From an uncultured Amylibacter sp. (lineage in GTDB: Bacteria > Pseudomonadota > Alphaproteobacteria > Rhodobacterales > Rhodobacteraceae): a stretch of DNA of 64,000 nucleotides. Position 1 is the stretch's first letter; the number at the start of each line of letters is the position of its first letter. The translations under genes were made by a program, and so were the position numbers. The DNA is taken from the NCBI GenBank assembly GCA_905181935.1, contig CAJIZV010000001.1, positions 434,001 to 498,000 of the forward strand. Reading direction: 5' to 3'. Shown here piece by piece: positions 56,626 through 64,000 of the stretch. The notes beneath the pieces were generated by a model. It made no database searches. It was not told where the DNA came from and worked only from the letters and a program-made list of their open reading frames with translations.

Positions 56626-57168
56626 ATGACACAAAAGGCTGTAAGACCAGGCAACCGTTTAATGGATCGACCTGAGTATAAGCTTAAACAACAGCCATTA
56701 ATTTGCTCCCCCAAAATTAGTGTATTTGATGCTGTTACCAAAATGGCGGCAAAAAGCTATGGTGCGGTGATTGTTGTTGATGATGACCAAAAGGTTATAG
56801 GTGTCGCTACTGAGAGAGATATAATGAACAAAGTGGTGGCAAAAGAACTAGATCCGCAGAAAACTCTAGTAGAAGACATTATGACGCCAAACCCGCGCCT
56901 AGCACGTGAAACTGATGATTTAATCGACTGGCTCAGAATAATGTCTAACGAACGCTTTAGACGCTTGCCTGTTGTAGATGAAAATGGAGAGATAAAAGCT
57001 GTCTTTACGCAAGGTGATTTTGTTTCCTACACTTGGCCAGATTTAATGTATCAAATGAAATCGATTGCAACTGCAACAGTAAGTAAAAACTGGGCCACAT
57101 TTTTGATTGGTGGTGGTATAGCGTTATATTCCTTAGCTATGATTATATTAGTTAGCATGATGAATTAA
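56626..57168 (+). CDS. CBS-domain protein with a C-terminal membrane helix
   Basis: A 180-residue protein with two CBS motifs (residues about 30-80 and 90-145; AAKSYGAVIVVDDDQKVIG, then ERFRRLPVVDENGEIKAVF). A single hydrophobic segment (WATFLIGGGIALYSLAMIIL) ends the chain. CBS pairs bind adenine nucleotides and sense energy state. The membrane tail suggests it docks to a transporter or channel. AAAGGA precedes the ATG. Target unknown. Confidence 0.8.
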   Translation: MTQKAVRPGNRLMDRPEYKLKQQPLICSPKISVFDAVTKMAAKSYGAVIVVDDDQKVIGVATERDIMNKVVAKELDPQKTLVEDIMTPNPRLARETDDLIDWLRIMSNERFRRLPVVDENGEIKAVFTQGDFVSYTWPDLMYQMKSIATATVSKNWATFLIGGGIALYSLAMIILVSMMN

Positions 57169-57279
57169 AGCTTATTGAGGAAAAGTATTTTCTGTTACAC
57201 TTAGAATCTAATATGTTTTGAAGGCTTTGATATGTTAGAAATACCATGCGCTCGCCCAAAAAAGAAATAGATAGCTGTT

Positions 57280-57918
57280 ATGGATTTCCTCATTTTATTG
57301 CCTGCTCTTGGTTTTTTCTTACTTAATGTATTTGTCCCTGGGCCAAACGTTCTCAATACAATAGCTACTTCTATTGGTTCTGGGTACCGTACAAGTTTAG
57401 CCTGTGCATCCGCGTGTGGCTTAGGAATATTACTATGGGCAACCGCTGCGTTGTTTGGTGCTGCAGCCTTCTTTCAACGGTTTCCTCTGGCAAATCAGAG
57501 CCTCATAATTATTGGTAGCATCTTACTTTTATATTTTTCTTATCGTTATTTTAAAAGATCTTTTGAAAAAAAGCATGAAATAGTAAGTATCAAAGATCAG
57601 TCATTTAGGTCAGCCTTTTGGCAAGCATTTCTGATTATGATGACTAACCCAAAAGTTTTAACAACTTGGCTTACTGTGATTTCTCTTTTTCCATTAATTA
57701 CAGAAAGCTTAATAAATATTTCAGCATTTATAATACTTTCTGCATTAGCATCATTTTGTGGCCACGCTATCTTTGCTATATTCTTTTCTTCAAAAAAAGC
57801 TGCAATAGTATATTTATTCTTATACCGCCCATTAAATGCTTTTGTAGGCATAGGGTTTTGTATTTATGGCCTCAACCTTTTAGTAAATACTTTACCTCAT
57901 TTAATTTTCTATGGGTAA
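57280..57918 (+). CDS. LysE/RhtB-family amino acid exporter-like protein
   Basis: A 212-residue inner-membrane protein with about six helices. The LysE-type N-terminus is FFLLNVFVPGPNVLNTIATS, followed by AWTAFL-like MTNPKVLTTWLTVISLF. Such proteins export amino acids or related metabolites. It is a single gene with no obvious partner. Confidence 0.82.
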   Translation: MDFLILLPALGFFLLNVFVPGPNVLNTIATSIGSGYRTSLACASACGLGILLWATAALFGAAAFFQRFPLANQSLIIIGSILLLYFSYRYFKRSFEKKHEIVSIKDQSFRSAFWQAFLIMMTNPKVLTTWLTVISLFPLITESLINISAFIILSALASFCGHAIFAIFFSSKKAAIVYLFLYRPLNAFVGIGFCIYGLNLLVNTLPHLIFYG

Positions 57919-58118
57919 AATAAAGTTAACATTTTTTTCAATTCATTTTAATGGATGCTATATTTTTATTCCATGGGAATTAAGTTTTCAGCAACTTCAA
58001 GTGTAATACAATAAACTTTATAATTCCAAATTATACATTATTCATAAAGATTCAAACTGTACCTCATACCCCAGACAAAGGGATACAACGTGACTATCAA
58101 AATAAGAAATTTAAGATT

Positions 58119-59324
58119 ATGAAAAATCAAGAATCTCAATTTCTTGCGTTAAGCATGACAGCTTTGGGAATTGTACTTACATTATCCACATGGTTTTCTA
58201 CTACTTCAGTAGCCGCTGAAATTGGTATTGCTTTAACACTTAACAACTCACAAATAGCTTGGCTAACAAATGCAGTCCAGGGAGGTTTTGTAATAGGGGC
58301 AATGGTCTCTAGCCTATTTGCTTTGGCCGATATTTGGCCCATAAAGTGGCTTTTATCCTTGGGTGCTATTTGTGTAGGATTAGCTAATTTACTAATCTTG
58401 TTTGATACAAATTTTACTATTGTTATTGCTTCACGATTAGCCACTGGTGCCTCACTTGCAATCGTATATCCAACTGCGTTGAAATATATCAGTACGTGGT
58501 TCATAAAGTGTCGTGGGTTGGCTATGGGAACACTCGTTGGAGCATTAACAATTGGATCAGCATTTCCACACCTCATTAATTCTTTTGATTTAGGGCTAGA
58601 TTGGAAATCTGTTATAAAAACTACTTCGCTCGCGTGCTTCATAGCCGCAGCTATATTCATAAACCTTAAGGATGGACCATATCAATTTAAGTCTGCTAGT
58701 TTCAAATGGGGTCAGCTTTCAAGTGTACTAAAAAATCGACCAGTAATGCTAGCAAATTTTGGATACTTTGGTCATATGTGGGAAATATATGCACTTTGGG
58801 GCTGGTTCTTAGCGTATTCTAGTGCAGCCCAAGTTTCAGGTTTAAGTATTGAAAACACATCTTTTTTAACATTTACTGTTATAGCAATTGGCGCATTAGG
58901 ATGTATTTTTGGAGGACTATTAGCTGATCGTATTGGTAGATGTTTAACAACTGCTTTAGCTATGAGCATTTCCGGGACTTGCGCAATCATGATTGGATTT
59001 TTCTATAATGGTCCAACTGAATTATTTGTGATTGTAGCATTAATCTGGGGGTTTTCAGCAATTGCAGATAGTGCTCAGTTTTCTGCGACAGTGGCAGAGG
59101 TTTCTGATCCAACATTGGTTGGTTCTAGCTTAACCTTTCAGATGGGTATTGGATTTTCAATTACAGTTGTTGCAGTTTGGATACTTCCTCATGTTGCAGA
59201 ATTTCTAGGCGGCTGGCAATGGGCATTTAGTATTCTGGCAATAGGACCTGTATTTGGTATTTGGGCTATGCTTACATTAAGAAAACACCCTGACGCTACG
59301 AAAATAGCAAATGGGAAACGTTAA
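58119..59324 (+). CDS. Major facilitator superfamily transporter
   Basis: A 401-residue, 12-helix MFS protein. The first segments read MTALGIVLTLSTWFSTT and WLTNAVQGGFVIGAM. The loop-2/3 motif is degenerate (SLFALADIWPIKW), and the second half has GGLLADRIGRCLTTALAM. It probably moves a small organic anion or drug; substrate unknown. Confidence 0.82.
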   Translation: MKNQESQFLALSMTALGIVLTLSTWFSTTSVAAEIGIALTLNNSQIAWLTNAVQGGFVIGAMVSSLFALADIWPIKWLLSLGAICVGLANLLILFDTNFTIVIASRLATGASLAIVYPTALKYISTWFIKCRGLAMGTLVGALTIGSAFPHLINSFDLGLDWKSVIKTTSLACFIAAAIFINLKDGPYQFKSASFKWGQLSSVLKNRPVMLANFGYFGHMWEIYALWGWFLAYSSAAQVSGLSIENTSFLTFTVIAIGALGCIFGGLLADRIGRCLTTALAMSISGTCAIMIGFFYNGPTELFVIVALIWGFSAIADSAQFSATVAEVSDPTLVGSSLTFQMGIGFSITVVAVWILPHVAEFLGGWQWAFSILAIGPVFGIWAMLTLRKHPDATKIANGKR

Positions 59325-59428
59325 AATTGATGAAAACTTATAAATAGAAATAACTGAATAAACAATCAGCCACTATCATTCTTAACCTTATAGCTTTAGA
59401 TAAAATAATACCTTAAGGAGAATAAATA

Positions 59429-59941
59429 ATGGAAGCTTCACAAAGCTTAATTGAACTAGTTACGGTAGCTCAGAGCCGTGCAAAAGCAGATGAAAATCGC
59501 ATTGTAGAAATTTTAAACCTTATGCGTGAACAAGACAATTCAGACGCACACGTTGAAGAACTTCGCAAAGCAACCGTTGCGCTTGAATTGAATGCTGTAA
59601 ACACTTTTTCTCTTTTCGAGGCGCGAATGCAGCACCATTTTAGGAGAGGTCCATTTTCACGGAAACTAAAGTCGCTACTGCTTGAAGCCAAGAAAACAAA
59701 TTTAGCAAATAGGGTTCACCAATATTATCTAGCCATCAACGTACTTAAGCATGGGAAAGGTGCAAGTTATCGGGAATTATTAAATGATCCGAGCTCTCTT
59801 TTTGTTGTAAAGCCAGCCGAAGGTATTATCCCCCATGATGATGACGCTACCTCTGGTCTTATTGATGTCACTCTATCAGGATTCTTTGATGGACTGACTT
59901 CGACTATTCTAGATGCTTATTATTTTCTTGAGAAAAAATAG
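59429..59941 (+). CDS. Helical hypothetical protein
   Basis: A 170-residue soluble protein I do not recognise. Residues 1-120 look almost wholly helical (ELVTVAQSRAKADENRIVEI; FEARMQHHFRRGPFSRKL), followed by YRELLNDPSSLFVVKP and a final helix. A strong AAGGAG ribosome site precedes the ATG. The HHFRRGPF segment and the long amphipathic helices suggest an oligomer or a ligand-binding bundle. No function is proposed. Confidence 0.7.
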   Translation: MEASQSLIELVTVAQSRAKADENRIVEILNLMREQDNSDAHVEELRKATVALELNAVNTFSLFEARMQHHFRRGPFSRKLKSLLLEAKKTNLANRVHQYYLAINVLKHGKGASYRELLNDPSSLFVVKPAEGIIPHDDDATSGLIDVTLSGFFDGLTSTILDAYYFLEKK

Positions 59942-59979
59942 AAATTTGGGCTTAAACTTATATCAAATATAGGAATGCT

Positions 59980-60978
59980 ATGACTGAAACTGTACTTTTA
60001 ACTGGAATTTCTGGCTATATTGGGTTGCATTGTGCACAACAACTTCTTGATGCAGGGTATACTGTGCGCGGCTCAGTACGGAGTGAAATAAAAGAAAAAG
60101 AGGTTTTAGAAACCCTTAAAGCCGCTTCAGTTAATACAAAAAAATTATCTATTATTGAGCTAGATCTAACTTCAGATATTGGATGGGATAATGCAGCCAA
60201 AAATTGTGATTATATTATGCATGTTGCATCACCTTTTGAGCTTGCAAACCCAAAAAATGAAGCCGAAATGATTATACCAGCAGTTGAGGGTACATTGCGT
60301 GTATTTCAAGCGGCAAAGAATATGGGTGTGAACCGAGTTGTTCTTACTAGTTCAATTGTGGCAATGATCGGAAGCATGAAAAATGGTACATTTGGTCCAG
60401 AAAACTGGACAGATATATCTGCTAAAAACATAAATACTTATGCTAGAAGTAAAACTTTAGCAGAAAAAGCAGCATGGGATTTTGCTAAATCTAATAATAT
60501 TGAACTTGTTGTTATAAATCCAGGAGGAGTATTTGGTCCACCACTTGGTAAGAATATTAGCGGGCAATCAATGTCGAGCCTTGACCAAATGTTGCGCGGT
60601 AAACTACCAATGGTTCCTAAAATAGCCTTTCCAATGGTAGACGTCCGAGATGTTGCAAATATTCACGTTCAAGCTTTATCAAACTCTGGTGCCACTGGAA
60701 AAAGAATAATAGCCTCTACAGCCCAACCAAACGGATTTGATACTGCAGCTCAAATTCTCAAAGATGCAGGCTATAAAGGACCAAGTACACGAATAGCACC
60801 GAATTTTATCTTTCACTTAATGGCTATATTCGATCGCGAAGCTAAAGGAATGCTTGGGCTGTTAAAGACAAATCTCAGTGCAGATAATTCAGAGACATGT
60901 ATCCTTTTTAACTGGACACCAATCCCATTTAAGAAATCAGTTTTAGACACAGCTGAGGCTGTCAAAGCTCTTCAGTAA
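59980..60978 (+). CDS. NAD-dependent epimerase/dihydroflavonol reductase-like extended SDR
   Basis: A 332-residue extended SDR. The cofactor motif is TGISGYIGLH (residues about 9-18), and the catalytic tyrosine and lysine are in YARSKTLAEKA, with Ser in VLTSSIVAMIG. The basic VRSEIKEKE after beta-2 suggests NADPH. Relatives reduce aldehydes and ketones (cinnamoyl-CoA, dihydroflavonol and methylglyoxal reductases). It lies 38 bases after the helical hypothetical gene. Confidence 0.83.
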   Translation: MTETVLLTGISGYIGLHCAQQLLDAGYTVRGSVRSEIKEKEVLETLKAASVNTKKLSIIELDLTSDIGWDNAAKNCDYIMHVASPFELANPKNEAEMIIPAVEGTLRVFQAAKNMGVNRVVLTSSIVAMIGSMKNGTFGPENWTDISAKNINTYARSKTLAEKAAWDFAKSNNIELVVINPGGVFGPPLGKNISGQSMSSLDQMLRGKLPMVPKIAFPMVDVRDVANIHVQALSNSGATGKRIIASTAQPNGFDTAAQILKDAGYKGPSTRIAPNFIFHLMAIFDREAKGMLGLLKTNLSADNSETCILFNWTPIPFKKSVLDTAEAVKALQ

Positions 60979-61126
60979 GAAATAGGTATTTTTCAAAAAC
61001 AAAGAAAGTTAAAGCAGATCAATAATTTAAGAATCCAGAAACTCAGTTTGTTAGCTTTTATAAATACCTGTGGACATGTTTTAAATATGTTTGCAGTATT
61101 ATTTACATTTATTGTGGAGCCTTAGT

Positions 61127-61765
61127 ATGAATGTAATTCTGTGTTATGGAGATAGCAACACTCACGGAACTAAGCCTGTTAATGCAAACCAAACATTAAC
61201 TCGCTATACAAGGGGCGTTCCTTGGCCCGATAAAATGGGCTCAGCATTAGGTACAGAGTATTTAGTCATATCAGAGGGTCTGCCAGGACGTACGACAGTC
61301 CACGACGACCCGATTAGTGGAGGAATGCGTTCAGGCATAAAACTATTGTCAGCAACTCTACACAGCCATGAGCCTATCGATCTCTTAGTTCTTATGTTGG
61401 GAACAAATGATCTAAAATTTCAATTTTCATCATCATCTTTCGATATTGCTCAATCAGTTGATAGAATAATAAAAGAAACCAAATGGCATGCTCCTGGACT
61501 TGATATAATGATTATTTCTCCAGCGTCAGTTTCACCAAGTGGCGTAATGTCTGATCTATTTTCAGGAGCAGAAATCCTTCAAAAAGATTTATCCACTCAT
61601 TTGCAGCATGTTGCACTAATGCGAGGAACTGGGTTTATGGATGCTGATGATTACGTAAAGGTTTCTCCAATTGATGGCGTGCACTGGGGTGAAGCTGCTC
61701 ACAACACTTTTGGTACGGTTGCAGCCCAAGCTGTCTTAAATCGCCTGAATAAAATCAAGACCTAA
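61127..61765 (+). CDS. SGNH/GDSL-family hydrolase
   Basis: A 212-residue esterase-like hydrolase. Block I is ILCYGDSNTHGT with nucleophile Ser10; GTNDL supplies block III, and the catalytic Asp and His are in DGVHWGEAAH. Cytoplasmic, with no signal peptide. I use ATG 61127, preceded by TGGAG; an in-frame TTG at 61091 would add 12 residues. Relatives include arylesterases and acyl-CoA thioesterases; substrate unknown. Confidence 0.85.
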   Translation: MNVILCYGDSNTHGTKPVNANQTLTRYTRGVPWPDKMGSALGTEYLVISEGLPGRTTVHDDPISGGMRSGIKLLSATLHSHEPIDLLVLMLGTNDLKFQFSSSSFDIAQSVDRIIKETKWHAPGLDIMIISPASVSPSGVMSDLFSGAEILQKDLSTHLQHVALMRGTGFMDADDYVKVSPIDGVHWGEAAHNTFGTVAAQAVLNRLNKIKT

Positions 61766-61878
61766 TTCTATCAAAAGCGCCTAAATTGGCTAAAGCCAAG
61801 TAGCACTAATTCCAATGTATTATAAAAAAATTAATATTAAAGTATCTAATAACTTTAGTTTCAAGCGATATTTTTTAT

Positions 61879-63912
61879 TCATTTTTTTGGCTGCTTAAAC
61901 TGTAAAAATAGAATTGGTAGCATTAGCACAATTCCAATAGCCATTGTCATTAATCCTGGTGCAATAAAAAAGAATGATACGAGTGCCACCCACCAACGTT
62001 CCCATTTTTTTAAAGAAGATCTGAAATATCCTGAAAATGCAACGCCAAGCGATGCTATCCCCAACATTGCACCAACCAAAGTCACTGTAAACAACCACCA
62101 AGTAAAGCCATCTGCGACCAACAATAACGCTGGCGAATAAACAAATACAAAAGGAACTAGCGCTTTAGCGATGCCAAGTCGGAATGCAGTGTTGCCTGTC
62201 TTGAACGGATTAGAGCCCGCAATTCCCGCTGCAGCATACGCTGCTAAAGCTACTGGTGGTGTAATATCTGCTAAAACACCATAATAAAAAACAAAGAAAT
62301 GCGCTACGATTGGTTCAACATTTAATACCGCGAGTGCAGGCGCTGCTACTGCTACCAAAATAATATAGGTCGCTGTTGTAGGAATTCCTGCTCCCATAAT
62401 TATACAAGAAATTGCTATTAAAATAAGAGATGTGAACAACGCCCATTGTCCTACTGTGAAATAACCAAGCAAGGGCAGAGAACTTAGAAACGTTCCAATA
62501 TCAGTTGCTGTTTGCACAACAACATATCCTAGTCGGAAACCAACACCTGTTAGGGTGACAACACCTACGACCACTCCTACTGTTGCCGCTGCAGCACCAA
62601 CCGCTAAAGTATTTTTTGCACCAGCTGCCAGGCTATCCCATAAATCTTTAAAAGATAGTCGGTGTGTAGGGTTTAAGAACCCAACAACAACACAGGCAAT
62701 TATTCCATAAACTGCCGCATAGTCTGGAGTTTTACCAGATAGGATCATATAAACTAAAATGATCAATGGTATGAGGCTAAGCCAATGATCTTTTAAAACT
62801 ACACCAAGTTTAGGTAGTTCTTCTGAACGTAAACCACGAAGTCCCAACTTCTTGGCTTCAAGGTGTACCATGATGAAAATACCAAAATAGTGAAGCAAAG
62901 CTGGAAAGAGTGCTGCAGCCAACACATCACGCAATGGAATTTCTAGGTATTCGACCATTATAAAAGCAGCCGCACCCAAAATCGGTGGGGTAATTTGACC
63001 ACCTGTTGAAGATGTAGCCTCAACTGCGCCTGCAAAATGTGCAGGATAGCCTACACGTTTCATTGCAGGAATAGTAAGTGCCCCAGTGGTCACGGTGTTT
63101 GCAATGGACGAACCCGAAATTGTTCCCATAAATGCACTCGAAAAAATAGCAACCTTAGCTGGGCCACCAGAATATCGGCCAGCAACTACCATTGCCATAT
63201 CAATAAAGAGTTGCCCCAATCCAATACGAGTAGCCAACACACCAAATAGAATGAAAAGAAAAACATATTGCGCCATCACACCGATCGCGATGCCATAGAT
63301 GCCTTGGTTTGTCATATACAGGTGGTTAATAATACCAAGCCATGATGATCCACCATGCTTTAATGCTCCAGGCATCCAAGGTCCGAAATATGCAAAACCG
63401 ATAAAAATTAGACCAATGATGGGCAATGTTGGACCAACACTACGCCTAGCGGCCTCAAGTGTAAGTAAAAGTAGTGCCGATCCCATGAAAATATCTGATT
63501 GTGAAGGGTTTCCTACTCGCTGTGCCAAGGCTGATGCAGGCAGTAGCGGCAAATACATTGCTGCACCAACTGCCAAAATTGCAAAAATTATATCAATTAA
63601 AGGTATACCATCAAATCGATACCAGGCTTTAGGAAGTAGGGTATCACTTGTCTTTCGTGCACTAAATAGTAAAAATACTAACCCAAGAACAAATGATAAG
63701 TGAATACCACGGTGTACTAGTTCTCGTACAAGGCCAAAACCAGAAGCATAAAAGTGATAGACAGACATGGATACCAAAATAGCACCAATCAAATATCCAA
63801 ATAATTTACCGGTTTGGCGAAATGCTGTTTCAGGATCAAATTTTCGCTCAATTTCAGCTAGCTGTTCAGGTGTAAGTTCAGGTGTATTGTCTGCCGGCAT
63901 AATGGGTTCCAT
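61879..63912 (-). CDS. TRAP transporter fused permease (DctQM/4TM-12TM)
   Basis: A 677-residue fusion of the small and large TRAP permease subunits. An acidic N-terminus (NTPELTPEQLAEIE) leads into about four DctQ-like helices, then a DctM-like part with GTISGSSIANTVTTGALTIP and EATSSTGGQITPPILGAAAF. Fused permeases of this kind work with a TAXI-type binding protein, which appears to be encoded just beyond the right edge. It is a Na+-driven importer of an organic acid. M5 at 63900 is an alternative start. Confidence 0.9.
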   Translation of the reverse strand: MEPIMPADNTPELTPEQLAEIERKFDPETAFRQTGKLFGYLIGAILVSMSVYHFYASGFGLVRELVHRGIHLSFVLGLVFLLFSARKTSDTLLPKAWYRFDGIPLIDIIFAILAVGAAMYLPLLPASALAQRVGNPSQSDIFMGSALLLLTLEAARRSVGPTLPIIGLIFIGFAYFGPWMPGALKHGGSSWLGIINHLYMTNQGIYGIAIGVMAQYVFLFILFGVLATRIGLGQLFIDMAMVVAGRYSGGPAKVAIFSSAFMGTISGSSIANTVTTGALTIPAMKRVGYPAHFAGAVEATSSTGGQITPPILGAAAFIMVEYLEIPLRDVLAAALFPALLHYFGIFIMVHLEAKKLGLRGLRSEELPKLGVVLKDHWLSLIPLIILVYMILSGKTPDYAAVYGIIACVVVGFLNPTHRLSFKDLWDSLAAGAKNTLAVGAAAATVGVVVGVVTLTGVGFRLGYVVVQTATDIGTFLSSLPLLGYFTVGQWALFTSLILIAISCIIMGAGIPTTATYIILVAVAAPALAVLNVEPIVAHFFVFYYGVLADITPPVALAAYAAAGIAGSNPFKTGNTAFRLGIAKALVPFVFVYSPALLLVADGFTWWLFTVTLVGAMLGIASLGVAFSGYFRSSLKKWERWWVALVSFFFIAPGLMTMAIGIVLMLPILFLQFKQPKK

Positions 63913-63930
63913 ATCAGAATGAATAAAAAC

Positions 63931-63958
63931 AGCCTCAGGCGTAAAAACGCCTGAGGCT
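63931..63958 (-). promoter_or_regulatory. Intercistronic hairpin before the TRAP permease gene
   Basis: A perfect 11-bp stem (AGCCTCAGGCG / CGCCTGAGGCT) with a 6-base loop is followed on the minus strand by GTTTTTATTC. It lies between the presumed binding-protein gene and the fused permease gene and resembles a leaky terminator. Confidence 0.75.
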
Positions 63959-63978
63959 TATATAATTGTTTGAATGAT

Positions 63979-64000
63979 TTATTTAATCAAACCAACTTCA
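63979..64000 (-). CDS. Probable C-terminal end of a TRAP (TAXI-type) substrate-binding protein gene (partial)
   Basis: Six in-frame codons on the minus strand (EVGLIK) end at a TAA at 63979-63981, upstream of the hairpin and permease. A TAXI-type binding protein normally precedes a fused TRAP permease, and the frame ends cleanly, so I infer its C-terminus. The visible sequence is too short for proof. Confidence 0.35.

Noticed and set aside
58136..58660. 174-codon open frame on the minus strand
   Set aside because: Antisense to the MFS transporter; its composition is the mirror of hydrophobic codons, with no recognisable protein features.
1..64000. CRISPR arrays, tRNA/rRNA genes, insertion sequences, prophage genes
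   Set aside because: No regularly spaced repeats, cloverleaf-like sequences, transposase or phage proteins were recognised in either strand.

Overview
The window is an AT-rich bacterial chromosome segment, densely coded, with many overlapping start and stop codons. Gene content points to a marine alphaproteobacterium, possibly a low-GC Rhodobacterales-type organism: two short-chain-fatty-acyl-type regulators, a long-form isocitrate lyase, a serine-cycle cluster with malate-CoA ligase and malyl-CoA lyase, TRAP and ABC uptake systems, and a BMP-family nucleoside importer. The lineage is an inference from gene families only. I recognised no rRNA, tRNA, CRISPR array, insertion sequence or phage module.

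Layout. 1-2.1 kb: the end of a sugar ABC ATPase, then 3-hydroxyisobutyrate dehydrogenase and enoyl-CoA hydratase (valine-type catabolism). 2.2-18.6 kb: a C2/short-chain acid region. A LivKHMGF-type importer operon ends in acetyl-CoA synthetase. It is divergent from an ScfR regulator, a receiver protein and a CrbS/CbrA-like transporter-kinase. A TauE permease follows, then a second ScfR/RamB-like regulator divergent from isocitrate lyase. Both regulator promoter regions carry repeats of TTTGTAAA/TTTACAAA. 18.7-26.4 kb: a nucleoside operon (ribokinase, nucleoside hydrolase, a 2-oxoglutarate oxygenase, BMP importer, cytidine deaminase). 26.6-31.8 kb: assorted single genes, including a 44-residue basic microprotein. 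31.9-41.1 kb: a glycerol/polyol-type ABC importer with an alcohol dehydrogenase, divergent from an AcoR-like regulator. The importer's binding-protein gene is frameshifted, the dehydrogenase lacks a structural zinc cysteine, and the regulator lacks GAFTGA and Walker B. 41.2-44.9 kb: GST, cytochrome c, DMT permease, a 26-residue lipoprotein coupled to a DUF2805 gene, and an SDR. 44.9-56.5 kb: a serine-cycle cluster (sga, mtkA, mtkB, hpr, ppc, glyA on minus; an orphan LuxR-type regulator, mcl and gck on plus). 56.6-64 kb: CBS protein, LysE and MFS transporters, a hypothetical, a reductase, an SGNH hydrolase and a fused TRAP permease.

How the genes fit together. The serine-cycle block encodes most steps from glycine plus a C1 unit to malyl-CoA cleavage; malate dehydrogenase and enolase would lie elsewhere. 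It releases acetyl-CoA and glyoxylate. Isocitrate lyase and acs in the same window suggest glyoxylate-shunt handling of acetyl units. The nucleoside operon can release ribose and phosphorylate it; its oxygenase might convert deoxyribonucleosides to ribonucleosides (hypothesis). Three importer operons share one architecture: a strong hairpin just after the binding-protein gene, probably setting the ratio of binding protein to membrane components.
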